64,000 nt of DNA from assembly GCA_021209875.1 (NCBI GenBank), contig JAGYVD010000005.1, forward strand, positions 2,542,001 through 2,606,000, in the 5' to 3' direction. A program made the translations under genes and the position numbers. The first letter of the stretch is position 1. The number at the start of each line of letters is the position of its first letter. Positions 47,914-60,006 of this stretch are shown here, piece after piece. Source of the stretch: Rosellinia necatrix (Eukaryota; Ascomycota; Sordariomycetes; Xylariales; Xylariaceae). Below the pieces are notes generated by a model. That model did not search any database, was not told the origin of the DNA, and saw only the letters and a list, made by a program, of their open reading frames with translations.

Positions 47914-49913
47914 ATGCTGATGACCTGTACCATGGTAGACCCGATGGCTGCTGCGACTGAGCATGTGCCGAGAAGCCTACCCGGCCGTGAGCCAGAGGAC
48001 GGCCTGAGCGCACGGACAATACCTATCATCACCACCCCTCCAACACCGACCCCGATTATAAAAACCTCGGCGCCTTCTCCGACCGCCGGCGACCCCATGG
48101 ATATCACGACGCCAACCAGTTCGGCTGCTCAGAGCATCGGTAGGGGCTCGGATGGCGACGCAAGCGACACAAATGAGCGCAAGAACACGGTTTCTTGCGG
48201 CGAACAGAACTCAGCTGGCACCTTTAATAACACGATGCCGGCACCCACGACCATGCCATCAGCAACGACTGCTCCGGCCGCCGCCGCCGCCGCTGTCCAC
48301 CAGCCCAAAATAGTCCAGACCGCGTTCATTCACAAGCTTTACAAGTATGCCCGTGTGACGACCCCCGTAAAATGTGCAGTTATTGACGATGCCCCAGCAT
48401 GTTGGAAGATCCGAACATACAGCACCTCATAAGCTGGTCGAGCTCTGCTGAAAGCTTCGTCATGTCTCCTTCTAATGACTTCTCCAAAGTGCTAGCGTAT
48501 GTCCTGTTCTAGCGATAGTTGAGAATGAGCATATAATTGATAATGGGATAGGCAATATTTCAAACACACAAACATTTCCTCATTCGTACGACAACTGAAC
48601 ATGTACGGCTTCCATAAAGGTCGGTACCGCCAGCTTTCACGGCCTAGATGCTAGCTCACCAGTTGACATCTGCTTGTAGTGAGCGACGTTTTCCACACCG
48701 GAAGCCCTGACCAAGCACTTTGGGAATTTAAACACGGCAATGGCAACTTCAAGAGGGGTGATCTCGTGGGATTACGCGAGATTAAACGGCGGGCTTCCCG
48801 GCACGCTCTTGTCCATCGGGACTACGGCAATCAAAAACCTACGCCGTCGCAGCCAGGTACCCCGGCCGAGCCGATGCCGGTTATTCATGACGGATCAGAT
48901 CCACGGCTAGCTGGCATCGAGCATTCGCTATACGAAATCAACGTCAAGCTACAGCGCAGTGAAGAAACCGCCCAATATATGCACATCAAACAACAGATGA
49001 TGGTAGAAACCATTAACAAACTTTTGCAATTTAACCAGGAGCTCTCCAGGACCGTTCTATCACTCGTCCCACCTGAAAATCCAATTCATAGAGATAGTAA
49101 GTGAAGTACGGAAGGGTTTTGTATCTCGTTGCCTAACGCGTTTCAGTTCTTAATTTACAAGGCGAGATTCATCGCCAGACTGAATTTTTGATGAATGCGG
49201 ATGAGCCGACCGACCCTCCCGTGTCAAGTAGTCGGCAGTACTTCGCCAATCTCGAAAATCCACCAGTATCTCCTCGTCAGCTAGCACAGGACTCGCGCCC
49301 CCTCGCACATCCCAGAGGCGCTAATTTCTATCGGCCACCCGTGCCATCTAACCTGTCAATCGGCTCGCGCCGTCATTATGGATCAATAAGCGGAGCGCCC
49401 TCTCAATCATCCCCATCTCCTCTCCGATCTCAGGCGCCACCGCCTCCGCCTGGACCCCATCCGCTTGTTGCGGTCGAACCGCCACCGAACAGCTTGGCCA
49501 GGAGACATACGTCAGCAGACATTCGTGCTCATGGTTGGCAACCCAACCCACCGCCGTCATATCTCGGCTCCGGGCCGCCGTCCTCACATTGGCCGTCCTC
49601 CCCGAACAGAGGTCCTGTGGATGATCATCGGGTTCGTGAGGCCCCATCTGCATACTCCTTGTCACGACCTACCACTCCCCCGGCCCCCCCGTTCTCAAAT
49701 GGCAATATCGGTAATAGCCTAGAGAGCCTAAACAGTTGGAATTGGAACTCTGCCAGTCGGGAGAATAAAAATCTTTCGATTCGGGATATCTCTACCCCGC
49801 CTACCCGGCGGGGAAGCATGGCGCATATCCTAAACCCTACAGACACAGCTGAGCGAGAAAACGAGGATGATCCAAGGGGGGATGACGATCGTAAGCGCAA
49901 ACGAATGCAGTGA
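47914..49913 (+). CDS. sfl1: Heat-shock-factor-type transcription factor (Sfl1-like)
   Basis: An HSF-domain DNA-binding regulator of the Sfl1/Mga1 branch, which in yeasts controls flocculation and filamentous growth. Exons are 47914-48344, 48398-48496, 48552-48619, 48680-49096 and 49147-49913, all in phase, 593 residues. A disordered Thr/Pro/Ala-rich N-terminus leads into the HSF domain (about 137-250): [60 protein letters not shown] (recognition helix), then [14 protein letters not shown] sequence ([19 protein letters not shown]) and [12 protein letters not shown] coiled-coil trimerisation region follows ([20 protein letters not shown]), then a Ser/Pro-rich tail ending in a basic acid/Arg motif ([10 protein letters not shown]). 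An earlier frame extends upstream, but 47914 is the first ATG. Confidence 0.93.
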
Positions 49914-50691
49914 CAAAGGTGTTCAAAAATCACGGTGAATCTGAACTTGCCCGGTCTCCATGTGCCCGGTTGTTCCCACATATTAAATTCGATTCCAGGA
50001 TGCACGGTTGGGGCGGTCAACTCTTTTGCATATAACGGTGCGGGGTTGGATTAGCGAGTCTTTCGAGATGACCACAATGCCGCGGCGTTACCGAGCAATA
50101 CCGCATAGCATTGGCCATTGTTTGATTTTAGCGCGCATAACATGATTCGTCATCAGGGCTATTCGCGGTTTCATTTACGTCGTGGAGATGAGGAAATTTC
50201 AATATCGAGAGATCATGCTCTAGTGGGGAGAGGTGACACGACGTGTGTGCTCCTACTCTATAGCGAGCATGGCGTACCTGATATGTTCGCCATCTCCTGC
50301 AACTATGGTCTCTTTTGGTTTACCATAACAGCATTGGGTTTCCTTGCTTAGGTGCCTTAAGGAAGACAGGCTTGGATATTTTAAAACCTGTTCGAAGTGC
50401 AGTGGCGATCCCAGTACTTGCCTGCACGAAGCTCGAGGAGCTTTTATTCTGCTCGCCGAGCTGTTTAATATTGTATTCTTACCCAGAGAACGTGAAACGA
50501 AGGAGATTAGGTATCTAATGGCAGTGACCTTGTGTCGTAGGTAGCTGCAGAATATGATATGCTGTTCTCTGCAAATTCGCGCGTCAGGTTCTTGCGCGTT
50601 CCTCTATTACCAACTTAATTGTCTGAGCTGTAATGGTGGATTCCGTATACTATGCAACGGGGTTGAGCGGATATATGGGAGGTGAATGATA
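49914..50691. other. Convergent intergenic region
   Basis: Between the HSF gene and the low-complexity gene. No gene was seen. Confidence 0.5.
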
Positions 50692-51591
50692 TCATCCGCT
50701 CAGTGTCCCATTTAAATCATCGTTGTTTCCCTTGATCTGGTTCTTCTTCTTCTTCTTTCTTTTCCGCTTCTTCTTTTCTTGCTCCACGATGCTATCCGCG
50801 CCGTCGGGCACCGAGCCATCGTGGAAAGGGATATTATCCTCTCGATCATTCCTCACACCCGCAACCCCGTGCTCTTCCACCAACCTGTCCTCCTTTGCCA
50901 GGCTCTCGTCAACCAGTCGCGTGGCATCCACCGTTTCAGGGTCAGACCTCACGCCCTCGGGCCCAGGAACAACCCGAGCTATTTCGTCCCGGTCGTCGCT
51001 GTCTCCTCCTCCTCCTCCTCCTCCCCCGTGCGACTCGTCCCGCCGAGCCCGCTTCTTCGCCCGCCCAAGGCCGCCCCGCCCAGGTTCCTCGTCGCTGCTG
51101 CTCCCCCCTTCCCCGGCGGCGCGGCGCGCGGCGCCGTCCTCCGCACCGCGGCCCCTCCGCCCCAGCAGCCGCGCGCGCAGGATCCGGTCCCCCCGCTCCC
51201 GCTCCCGCTCGGCGCCGCGCCGCGACGGGGCGCCGAACCCGAGGCCCGCGTTCGGGTCCTGCGCCCGGCTCTCCGCGAACAGGCTGTCCTCGTCTTGACG
51301 CCTCCCCCGCCGCTGCTGCTGCGCCTCCGCCGCCTTGGATCTCGACGACGTGGGGGTGGGGGTTGGGGTGGGTGTAGTCGCTGTTGCGAGCGCGGAGAAG
51401 GATGGTGTGGGCTTCGCCGTGGCGGCGGCGGCGGCGGCGGCGGTGGTGGTACTGGTAGTGGTGGGGGTGGTTTTGGTCGCCGGCATGAAGGATCGCACGA
51501 CGCGCAGCTGCGCCTCGAGTTGCGCCTGCACCCGGTTCATCGCCACGGCGTAGTTGGGCGCCGGGTTCACGCCCTTGGCTACCGGCGCCAT
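50692..51591 (-). CDS. Low-complexity nuclear-type protein of unknown function
   Basis: A single-exon frame of 299 residues starting at an ATG in good context (CGCCATGG). The first 40 residues look conserved in character (KGVNPAPNYAVAMNRVQAQL through VVRSFMP) and recall uncharacterised fungal proteins, possibly the DUF3245 type; this is from memory and unverified. Ala and Thr/Pro runs follow, then a short motif DEDSLFAESRAQDPNAGLGF, Arg/Gly-rich segments (RARLLGRRGRG), an acidic/Gly region and a strongly basic C-terminus (KKKRKRKKKKKN), which is a likely nuclear or nucleolar signal. The codon bias is very GC-rich. The opposite strand shows long open frames that are GC-driven shadows. Confidence 0.75.
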   Translation of the reverse strand: MAPVAKGVNPAPNYAVAMNRVQAQLEAQLRVVRSFMPATKTTPTTTSTTTAAAAAAATAKPTPSFSALATATTPTPTPTPTSSRSKAAEAQQQRRGRRQDEDSLFAESRAQDPNAGLGFGAPSRRGAERERERGDRILRARLLGRRGRGAEDGAARRAAGEGGSSSDEEPGRGGLGRAKKRARRDESHGGGGGGGGDSDDRDEIARVVPGPEGVRSDPETVDATRLVDESLAKEDRLVEEHGVAGVRNDREDNIPFHDGSVPDGADSIVEQEKKKRKRKKKKKNQIKGNNDDLNGTLSG

Positions 51592-51931
51592 GGCGTCCGT
51601 GGTTGTCGTAAAAGGGGATTACAGTTGTCTGGACTTCGGGGTGGTTTTTATTAGGGCTTGGGCGAGTGGTGAAGGCGGTCTTGGGTTTGGTTTGATTAGC
51701 TGCTACCTTTGTCTGGTAGAGCAAGGGTCTTATTCTTATCATCGCTCCAGCAAAAAGAACTCTTATAATAGAATATGTTAATTTATTGCTATATGCACAT
51801 ACTAAAGTATCGAACAACCCGGGCCTTGTAGTAGGTAGGGCGCCTATTTATTTATTATACTACTCATTGGATATTATGCTAGCGTCGTAATCGAGCACTT
51901 ATTAAGATCATTTCTCCTTTATTTTCACCTG
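51592..51931. other. Short intergenic region
   Basis: About 340 bases between two minus-strand genes: the 3' flank of the P450 gene and the promoter of the low-complexity gene. Confidence 0.5.
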
Positions 51932-54025
51932 CTACTGCGCTGCCTCATAGAATGCCACAGGCACTCCAAACGCGGGTCGGGAAATAACGTCCGTCTTGTC
52001 TTGTTGGGCGTGCCAGTCACCGCGATATTCTATCCTGTCGTATTTCTGAAGTATCCGAACGACTATCGTCATTTTTCCGTCAATTCTCTATGCTTGGAAT
52101 ATTGGTATTGTGTGGGTATGCATGCAACTTACTGCAGTAAGCCATCTCCGTCATGGCGAAGTTCTGGCCGGGACACTGTGGGCGCGGCCAAGTTAGTGAA
52201 AAGTTACCTTTGCTAATATTGGGTTATTGTGGTGAGCCCTGGGAAACATACGATTCGAGGTCCGCCATTGAACGGAATGTATTCCCAAGGCTTAGGCTGC
52301 CATGAATACCACCGCTCGGGACTAAAGAGAGAAGGGTCCGCAAAGTTCTCGGACACAGGAGGATAGAGATCGCGTCGCCCATGAAGTGTCATCGGGTTGT
52401 AGCAGACGATATCACCTTTGAGTACACTAATACTGGGAGCGCCAGGCCCACCCGGCAAGACTGTGTCGGCGAGTGCTGCTCTTGTCTATTAACTGTCAGC
52501 GGTGTCGTCCCAGCTCCAGGAAGTCCGTGCTGTACAAATGGCAGAAGGCCGGAATTCTAACCTGCCATAAGGCTCGGTTGGCGTTTACATACTATAGAAA
52601 ATTAGTACTTTGACGAGCTTGAATCAGTTGAACTTGGCGTTTGCCAAGCTTACCATTCAATGGAACCGCAGGATGAAGGCGGAGTGTTTCCTGGAGAGTA
52701 TAGCGGAGATATTTCATGTTCTTTAGTGTCTCGTAGGTCGGTGTGCCATGTTCTCCGACGCATTCTAATACCTCAGCCCGAAGCCTGTCAACCTTGTCTG
52801 GGTACGCGGCAAGCTCATATAAAGTCCATGATAGGGTTGCAGCAGTTGTATCTCGTCCAGCCAAAAGAACAGCGATAAGTTGGTCGCGGATCACTTTAGG
52901 ATCTTGTGTAAAGCGTGCTAGATTGTGCAAAAATGTGAACTCGGTATCCGACTTGGTAAGCTTTTCCAATTCCTCCGGCGGAATGGCGAGCGTTTGCTTG
53001 ATATACGGCATGATGAAGGCCTCGATCGTCTTAATGTCACGATGGTACTCCACCTGAGGTAACAGCTTGTCGAAAGGGCTATCACGGAGAAGCAAGTCAG
53101 CTAGAGTCTACAGCCCCTAGTATGTATAACATGAAAAATGCAGTACGTCCTCACCTAAATATTCGTAGTACAAATAGACGTACCTGGCGAGTGAGGACGT
53201 CATTAAAGGCGTAAGTAAATTCAGAATTCGGACTGGTACCCATTAGTACCAATGGCCTTCAGCAGTGGTGGACATGGTATAAGCCGTCCCAACCTACTTA
53301 TCTAGGCTATTGGCGCTCTCGCCCAAGAGAAAATCGGTGGTAGCATCCAGCGTCATCCGAAAGAAGAGATCCATGATGTCAACAGTCTGGCCTGATAGAG
53401 GAATGTGACTCATCATCTTCCCTATCTGGCGCTCGAAAATCATTAAATCACTAATCCGATCAGTCATAAACATTGGGCGGATGAGGCTCCGGCTATTCTG
53501 CCAAAGCTTTCCATCCCTAGTGAAGATACTGTTGCCGAGAAATGGAGACCATATCTTATGGAATCTGGGCCCCTTTCCGAAGGAGTGGAAATCCCCGGCC
53601 AAGACAGCCTTGATATGCGCCGGGTCTCTCGTTTCAATGGTTCTCGACCCAGGCAAAAATTGATGTTCGTAGACGTGGCGGCTCTCAGGCGGCAGTGAAT
53701 CGAACATCTCTGCATAAGCCTCGGCCATTTTGTTCTGGGAGGATTTCTTAATAGTCCAGAGGACTTTTAGGGTTGCTAGCTCAGGTCAGTTAGGTGAACA
53801 GGTTGGAATGGGCGCTTTGTAGGCCACACCGGTCACAGGGTTACTGCATACTAGATATGCTCGCTGTCCACCCAATTTGCGAATAGCAGCATTCCTCTTC
53901 GCTGCAAGACCAACCTGATACGCAATGCAGAGGAACACTACAAGATGTGCAGAAATCAACAACGGTCCTATGACTGGTCCTATGACTGGTGCTATGCCGT
54001 CGTCAAGGTCGAAGTTTGCGGCCAT
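51932..54025 (-). CDS. Cytochrome P450, CYP52-like
   Basis: A membrane-anchored haem monooxygenase; this branch often hydroxylates alkanes or fatty acids, but the substrate here is unknown. Read on the minus strand from 54025: exons 54025-53852 (membrane anchor IGPLLISAHLVVFLCIAYQV), 53734-53298, 53232-53184, 53107-52654, then the C-terminal exons. Landmarks are the I-helix LLAGRDTTAATLSWTLYELA, ExxR in QETLRLHPAVPLN, FSPERW, and the haem loop FNGGPRI|CPGQNFAMTEMAY, with the Cys right after an intron (codon at about 52174). The last exon gives VRILQKYDRIEYRGDW and stops at 51932. One junction, between 52653 and about 52480 (after VPLN, before ALADTVLPGG), can be spliced in several ways and I could not settle it. 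No inactivating mutation is evident. Confidence 0.88.
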
Positions 54026-55198
54026 GGCTCCAATTGATTGGTAGGAAGTCTATCTCGATTCAGTGAATGGGATACCAGACTGAATCAACAGCCCTCGAGG
54101 AATTGGGGGGACCCAAGGGCCTTCTCTTATCCTCATCAACAGAATGTAGTTGCCTGAAATGTGCGGGTTCGTTACAGGCGTCAAACACAAATCGTACCAT
54201 TAGTTTACCCTTCTGCTACAGGGGTATTTCCGTGATCCGAGCAGGAACCTGGCAGCTGTTCTGTGAGACTATAATATCAAAAACTGGTATTTGTTCAAGC
54301 ATCATCTATGTAGCTCATTTCCCCCCCGTTTCCCGGATATCCTAAAGCACGGCCTTGCTGATCTCGGGGTCCGTCTGACATGATTGCTCAGTGTGGTCAA
54401 CTCGTCGTTAGGTAGGTAACTAGCTGGCGGCGGTTTTACCATAGATGCATGGTTTATACGATACCTTGTACGAACCTCTGGTCGTTAGGTAGGTACCCGT
54501 CTTAGCTGCTTGGTTGTGCACACCGATATCGAGGCAGTTGTTAGCAATGTGCATCAGGGCTTACGCCAAGGCGAGGTAGGTCGCAAAGATATCAGGTATT
54601 TTATCTCAATATGCAGTTATCTATGAAGGGAAGACTCGAAAATAGGTAAACCTGGGATGCTAGGATGTGAATCAAGATTGCTTTTAGGTAATGTTAGGTA
54701 GGTACCTAGGTAAGTACTTAGATAAGGGACCTCAGTACCTGTGCGCAAACAAGTAGTAAAAGCACAAATACCTACTGTACCTAGGTACCCCTGTGCAGTA
54801 ACTATAGGCCAATGACGTTTGCATGTTTATATAGTCACTACGTAGGTATCTGCTACGTACATAGATAGAAACTACGATCTTGCATATATCGGCAAATATT
54901 GATCTAGAGAGTGGGTTTATCACGCTTACAGTCTAGCCTGCCTCGATAGTGGGTTGGACCGTGTTTTCCCGTGGCACCGAAACTTGACGGAGCTGTGCCA
55001 TCGCTGTTACAGCCATGTGGACAATCCTTTTTTTGATGAACACAAGCCAGCTACCGAGGTATTATTGGTAGTCAGTTGCGGAAGAACAACCACAACCACA
55101 ACCACCACCACAACCACCACCACGCCTTGCCATCCCTTCATTTCCAACCTTCATTTCCCTCCTCCTCCCCCTCCCCTCTCTCACCAGTCACCGTCGCA
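54026..55198. other. Divergent intergenic region, P450 / succinyl-CoA ligase
   Basis: About 1.2 kb holding both promoters, with ACCT/AGGT palindromic blocks at 54408-54420, 54486-54498 and 54690-54790. A CAACCAC repeat run (about 55087-55120) lies in the likely 5' leader of the ligase gene. Confidence 0.55.
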
Positions 55199-56766
55199 AT
55201 GTTCAACCTTGCGCGTAGTCGAGCTGCGGCTTCTGCCCTGCGCTCTTCCAAGGTGAGTTCGACCCGTTTGCGCCACCCACACCTGATCAACGACAATGCG
55301 ACAATTACGGGATATGGTCTGACTCTGTCCCTAACTCGCTGCAGAAAGCCTTCGCTCCCTCGTCCAGAATACCCGGCCTTGCTCAGCAACAGAGAAACCT
55401 GAGTATCCACGAATATCGCTCAGCCGACCTCCTACGACAGGTAGAGATCCTCGTTGAAACGCTCACCCCTCCTCGAACAGAATAGACACCCTGACCAAGT
55501 CGCTGTAGTATGGCATCGGGGTTCCCAAGGGCTCTAACGCTACGTCCGCCGCCGAGGCCGAGAAGATCGCAAAGGAAATAGGAGGCGAAGACATGGTCAT
55601 CAAAGCCCAGGTCCTCGCTGGTGGCCGTGGAAAAGGCAGCTTCGACAATGGTTTGAAGGGCGGTGTTCGCGTCATCTACTCCCCTACCGAGGCCAAGATG
55701 TTCGCCGAGCAGATGATCGGTCACAAGCTCATTACCAAGCAGACTGGTGCGGCTGGCCGCCTCTGCAATTCAGTCTACATTTGCGAGCGCAAGTTCGCCC
55801 GCCGCGAATTTTACCTGGCCATCCTTATGGACCGTGCCTCACAAGGCCCCGTCATCGTCTCCTCGTCCCAGGGTGGTATGGATATCGAGGGTGTCGCAAA
55901 GGAAAACCCCTCCGCCATCAACACCACCTACATCGATATCCATAAGGGCGTGACCGACCAGGTTGCTCGGGATATTGCCACCAAGCTTGGCTTCAGCGAG
56001 CAGTGCATCGAAGACGCCAAGGACACCATCCAGAAGTTGTATCAGATCTTCCTTGAGAAGGATGCTACTCAGATCGAGATCAACCCCCTCTCTGAGACCT
56101 CTGACCACCAGGTTCTATGTATGGATGCCAAATTCGGTTTCGATGACAACGCCGACTACCGACAGAAGGAGGTCTTCCAATGGCGCGATACCTCGCAAGA
56201 GGACCCTGAGGAAGTACGCGCCGCCGAGTCAGGTCTGAACTTCATTAAGCTGGATGGTGATATCGGATGCCTCGTCAACGGTGCCGGTCTTGCCATGGCT
56301 ACCATGGACATCATCAAGCTCAACGGTGGCCAGCCAGCCAACTTCCTTGACGTCGGCGGCGGTGCTACCCCTGCTGCCATCAAGGAAGCTTTCGAGCTCA
56401 TTACTAGCGACCCCAAGGTGACCGCCATCTTCGTCAACATCTTTGGCGGTATCGTCCGGTGTGACGCTATTGCTCACGGCCTCATCAACACGGCCAAGAC
56501 CCTGAACCTCAAGGTTCCCATCATTGCCCGACTCCAAGGAACGAATATGGAGCAGGCACAGCAACTGATTAACGACTCTGGCATGAAGATCTTCTCTATT
56601 GATGATCTGCAAAGCGCTGCCGAGAAATCAGTACAGTTATCCAAGGTCGTGAAGATGGGTAAGTCGCCTAGGCAAGAATACTAGAGGTAGAAGGAACATG
56701 GGCTAATATTTTTACTCAATAGCTCGGGACATCGACGTCGGTGTTGAATTCAGCTTGGGTATCTAA
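55199..56766 (+). CDS. LSC2: Succinyl-CoA ligase (ADP/GDP-forming) beta subunit, mitochondrial
   Basis: Catalyses the substrate-level phosphorylation step of the TCA cycle, succinyl-CoA to succinate, as a heterodimer with the alpha subunit. Exons are 55199-55252, 55345-55440, 55509-56658 and 56723-56766, phases agreeing, 447 residues, the usual fungal length. The N-terminus [18 protein letters not shown] is a matrix-targeting sequence, with processing before [23 protein letters not shown]-grasp features are [30 protein letters not shown] and [14 protein letters not shown]. The CoA-ligase domain has [30 protein letters not shown], and [17 protein letters not shown]. The last exon encodes 14 residues ([14 protein letters not shown]). 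It is divergent from the P450 gene. Confidence 0.96.
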
Positions 56767-57170
56767 GGATGGTCTAGACACGAGTGGGCTTCATTGTACT
56801 AACTTCATTAGGGGCAGATGTCTAGTGTGTATGCATTAGTTTACGGAAAGAGGGTAATGGAATAGACAGACGGGCCGGGCATGAAACTGTTTTCTCATCA
56901 CATGCATCATACTCTTATTTCCCCTTTGCCACCGCTTCAATGGTTTGCGTTTGCTAATATCAAGGTTTCTATAATCTTGTTGTCTTCGGTGTGATTCTGT
57001 GCGCGCAGTTTTTAGTTCATTATTAAAAACCAAAAACCCGGATGATACCCCCTCACGAATGACAACTCGAATTATCCCAGCATCATGAATATCTCCCATC
57101 GCTTTTATGCCAACTAGTTAAGCATAAGCACCATAATGACAGCTGCTGAAACTACCTAGGTTATCGCAGA
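56767..57170. other. Short convergent intergenic region
   Basis: 3' flank of the ligase gene and of the doubtful minus-strand gene. Nothing recognised. Confidence 0.5.
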
Positions 57171-57635
57171 TCAACTCTTATACCCGCCGCAAAAGCATAC
57201 ATAAGCCATCCCCTGGGGCAGTCCGTCTTCGATCAAGTGCTCCGCCGTCAGCTTCAACTGCAGTGCGACCGCGCTGAAGATGAAAATGTAAAAAGCGATG
57301 GCTACAATCACCCCGAGGTTCACGATCACCTCGCGTAGCCTTATCGCCGCCGCCGCTTGTCCCCGGATCAGGTAATGACCTGTACGAGAAACCCAGAGGC
57401 CGAATCGTGTGCCGCACACGACGAATATATCCCTTCCACACGCTACCCCGGCGCCTACAGTACGCATTATTACGTCGGCAAGCACCGCTCCGAAGCTGTG
57501 AGTAGGCACGCTAACGCCGAGTCTGTCGGCGACCGTGCCCGCACGGCCAAATGAAAGCGGAGACGAGGGACCCGGGTTTTTCCAGTCATAGCGAGGGTGT
57601 GTAGACGATGCGCACACATTCTCCTTTGGACTCAT
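57171..57635 (-). CDS. Possible small membrane protein
   Basis: An open frame of 154 residues from an ATG at 57635 with one clear membrane segment near the C-terminal part (VIVNLGVIVAIAFYIFIFSAVA), followed by a short, partly polar tail. The N-terminal half shows no family signature. Support is only length and the membrane segment, so a chance frame cannot be excluded. Confidence 0.35.
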   Translation of the reverse strand: MSPKENVCASSTHPRYDWKNPGPSSPLSFGRAGTVADRLGVSVPTHSFGAVLADVIMRTVGAGVACGRDIFVVCGTRFGLWVSRTGHYLIRGQAAAAIRLREVIVNLGVIVAIAFYIFIFSAVALQLKLTAEHLIEDGLPQGMAYVCFCGGYKS

Positions 57636-59000
57636 ATTCGTTTTCGATTGGAGGGGGTATTGGCAAAGAGGGTTGATTTACTGCTGCTATCCTCCAGGCT
57701 TTACAGCTGCTCGTATGAAGTAAAACTTTTATTCATGACTACTGAGAGTCATGCCATTGCTGTGCGGTGCTTGCTATCATCTCGGACCCCGAATATTATA
57801 GTCTTTTGCGGTACGTCTAGTCTTGTTGCCGTCTCTATGACAATATCATGGCTTATTAGTGTCTTAGAGTTACGCACGCGACGATCAGGAAATTCTGAGA
57901 TTCAACAGGCGAGCCTCGATCGCAGAGCTTAAGAAGAGAGATTCTTTATGGTATACTCAAATGAATGAAGTAATGACGAACTCCAGGGAAAGACATGTAT
58001 AAATGCCTCGTCAATCACTTCCAATGGTAGAAGTAGTGCAACACCATTACAGCTATGACGCTATGAAATGCTTGGCAGCGACGTAATGAGGCATGTCGTT
58101 GTATCATCGAAACGCTATCCGGAAATTAAGACAATAATAACTGCGGTTCGTGAGAAGGCTATAGAAACACGCTTATAGTGCCTACGAAACTGTGTCGACT
58201 AAAATAGGCTATCTTAAGAACCAACTTGGAGAAGGGCGTATGAGAAACACATTCCGCTTCTTACCAATACCATTATATTCCACTACGCTACCGGACATCG
58301 CGCGTGGATAAGACAGGGGCCATATTGAAAGGTGGCGGCGTAGGTATATCTTCCCATTGTCTATCAGATTAAGGCTCTCTAATGTGGCGTCTTACAAAGC
58401 TATTACGAATCTCACCGGGGCGGAGAGAAATGTCAATTGGGATTAATGCTAGAGCTCCATCTCTCTCAACCGCGAGGCGAGTTTATATACCTACTCCATC
58501 ACCGCATTTTGGTTTACGCAAGCCGTAGTGAGAGAGTCTGCTATCTCGGTAGTATGGAACTCTTTTCAAGTGATTGATATATGTTGACAAACAAAACATA
58601 CATCACCCCTCGAATGATCGATGCCGGCACCCTACAACCTCGTAATCAAGAGAATGCAACATAGAGGAACGGGCTGGCCCTGTAATGTCTAGGTTTCAAT
58701 GCCGAACCAGCGAGAACTAGGTATAAGAATTGGACGCCTTTAATCCTAGGTGCATATACATAGGTTACCGGCATGTCACCGACGGGTCGCCCATATTGAC
58801 CACACAATCGGATGGTTAGAGACAGTAGGCAGGCTGTGAATAATTACGTCTTACATGCAGCCTTGCAACGCACTTGACGTCTACATACGTTGGGGGCGCT
58901 CTCGGCATCAGCCGAATCAAACGTCAATTATAGCTATGGCCGGCCCGTATGAGGCGTTTTTGTGGTCTCCACGATGCAACGAGAACGAATGATCGGACTA

Positions 59001-59002
<2 letters not shown>

Positions 59003-59038
<36 letters not shown>
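59003..59038. repeat. CT/CA compound microsatellite
   Basis: CT dinucleotides followed by CA dinucleotides. Confidence 0.9.
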
Positions 59039-59952
59039 GCGGCACGGTGTCACATGTTGAACCGGGGCTGATAAGTCCGACCCCAAGGTCACAATGGGGT
59101 TGTGGCGACCGCCCCTTTGGGAGATGACTGAATTGATAATATTACGACATACCTAGATCATGCATGCCTATTGCCCACTGCCCAGGCGGTCTCAATTGCA
59201 CGACAAGGCCGACGGGAAGCAGCAGCACACGAGGATGAGCTACGATAAGTGCCCTGGAGAACAGATGATAGGTGGCGATTAGAAGAACCCGCCAAGGCTA
59301 TGAGCTGCAGTCCACCGGAGTTCGTCCTGCTACCAAGGAGCCATGTATGTACGGCTAAGAACCGGCGGGGAAGGAGGGAACTTACAATACCGATTGTCTG
59401 AATGCAACCTTGTGCCGTTCGTTCACCGTTCTCTTTCCAAGCCGCAAGGCTCGCGAACTGGCTGGGGGTGTGGCGGCTTAGGCAGGCCTACGTGTTAGCC
59501 TACCGAAGCCCTACCTACGGGATTATGGACTGCTTGGGGCGATATGCTACTCGGGCGTCACAACGCCGGTCGCCAATCATTACGGGAACGGGGAGGAGAG
59601 ACATGGAGTAGGACGTGTTATAACACGGTGCAGCGATCTCGTCTTATTATATGCCTACGTAGCAACCCGAATACGTACCACATCGCACGGCACCGGATGC
59701 TTGGTCCTTTGGGGCGAGCTGGGAGATTGGACAGCGTATGGAGGAGTGGGGGCCGGGGAGGATCCGGTAGTCCGCATGGTTCATCGCGGTTCATCGTTTC
59801 TCGGCGGTGTTAGTCCGGCGGCCAAGTCGACCAAGATAGCGAGCCGCGTGCTTGTGCTGACTGACATGTATGCCTGCGAAAGTAAAAACCCCCTTGTTAC
59901 CGTAACAATACGCCGTCACCTTTTTATTAAAATCTCCTTGAGCATGCTCCTA

Positions 59953-59954
<2 letters not shown>

Positions 59955-59984
<30 letters not shown>

Positions 59985-60006
59985 ACAAAATAAAATAAAA
60001 TAAAAA
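59955..60006. repeat. TA run followed by AAAT/AAAAT repeats
   Basis: Alternating TA for about 20 bases followed by A-rich 4-5 base repeats. Confidence 0.9.

Noticed and set aside
50723..51654. Frames of 160-291 residues opposite the low-complexity gene
   Set aside because: GC-bias shadow frames; the minus-strand product has the conserved-looking N-terminus and a proper ATG context.
31149..54025. GMC oxidoreductase, permease and P450 as a biosynthetic cluster
   Set aside because: They lie thousands of bases apart with unrelated genes between and no backbone synthase.
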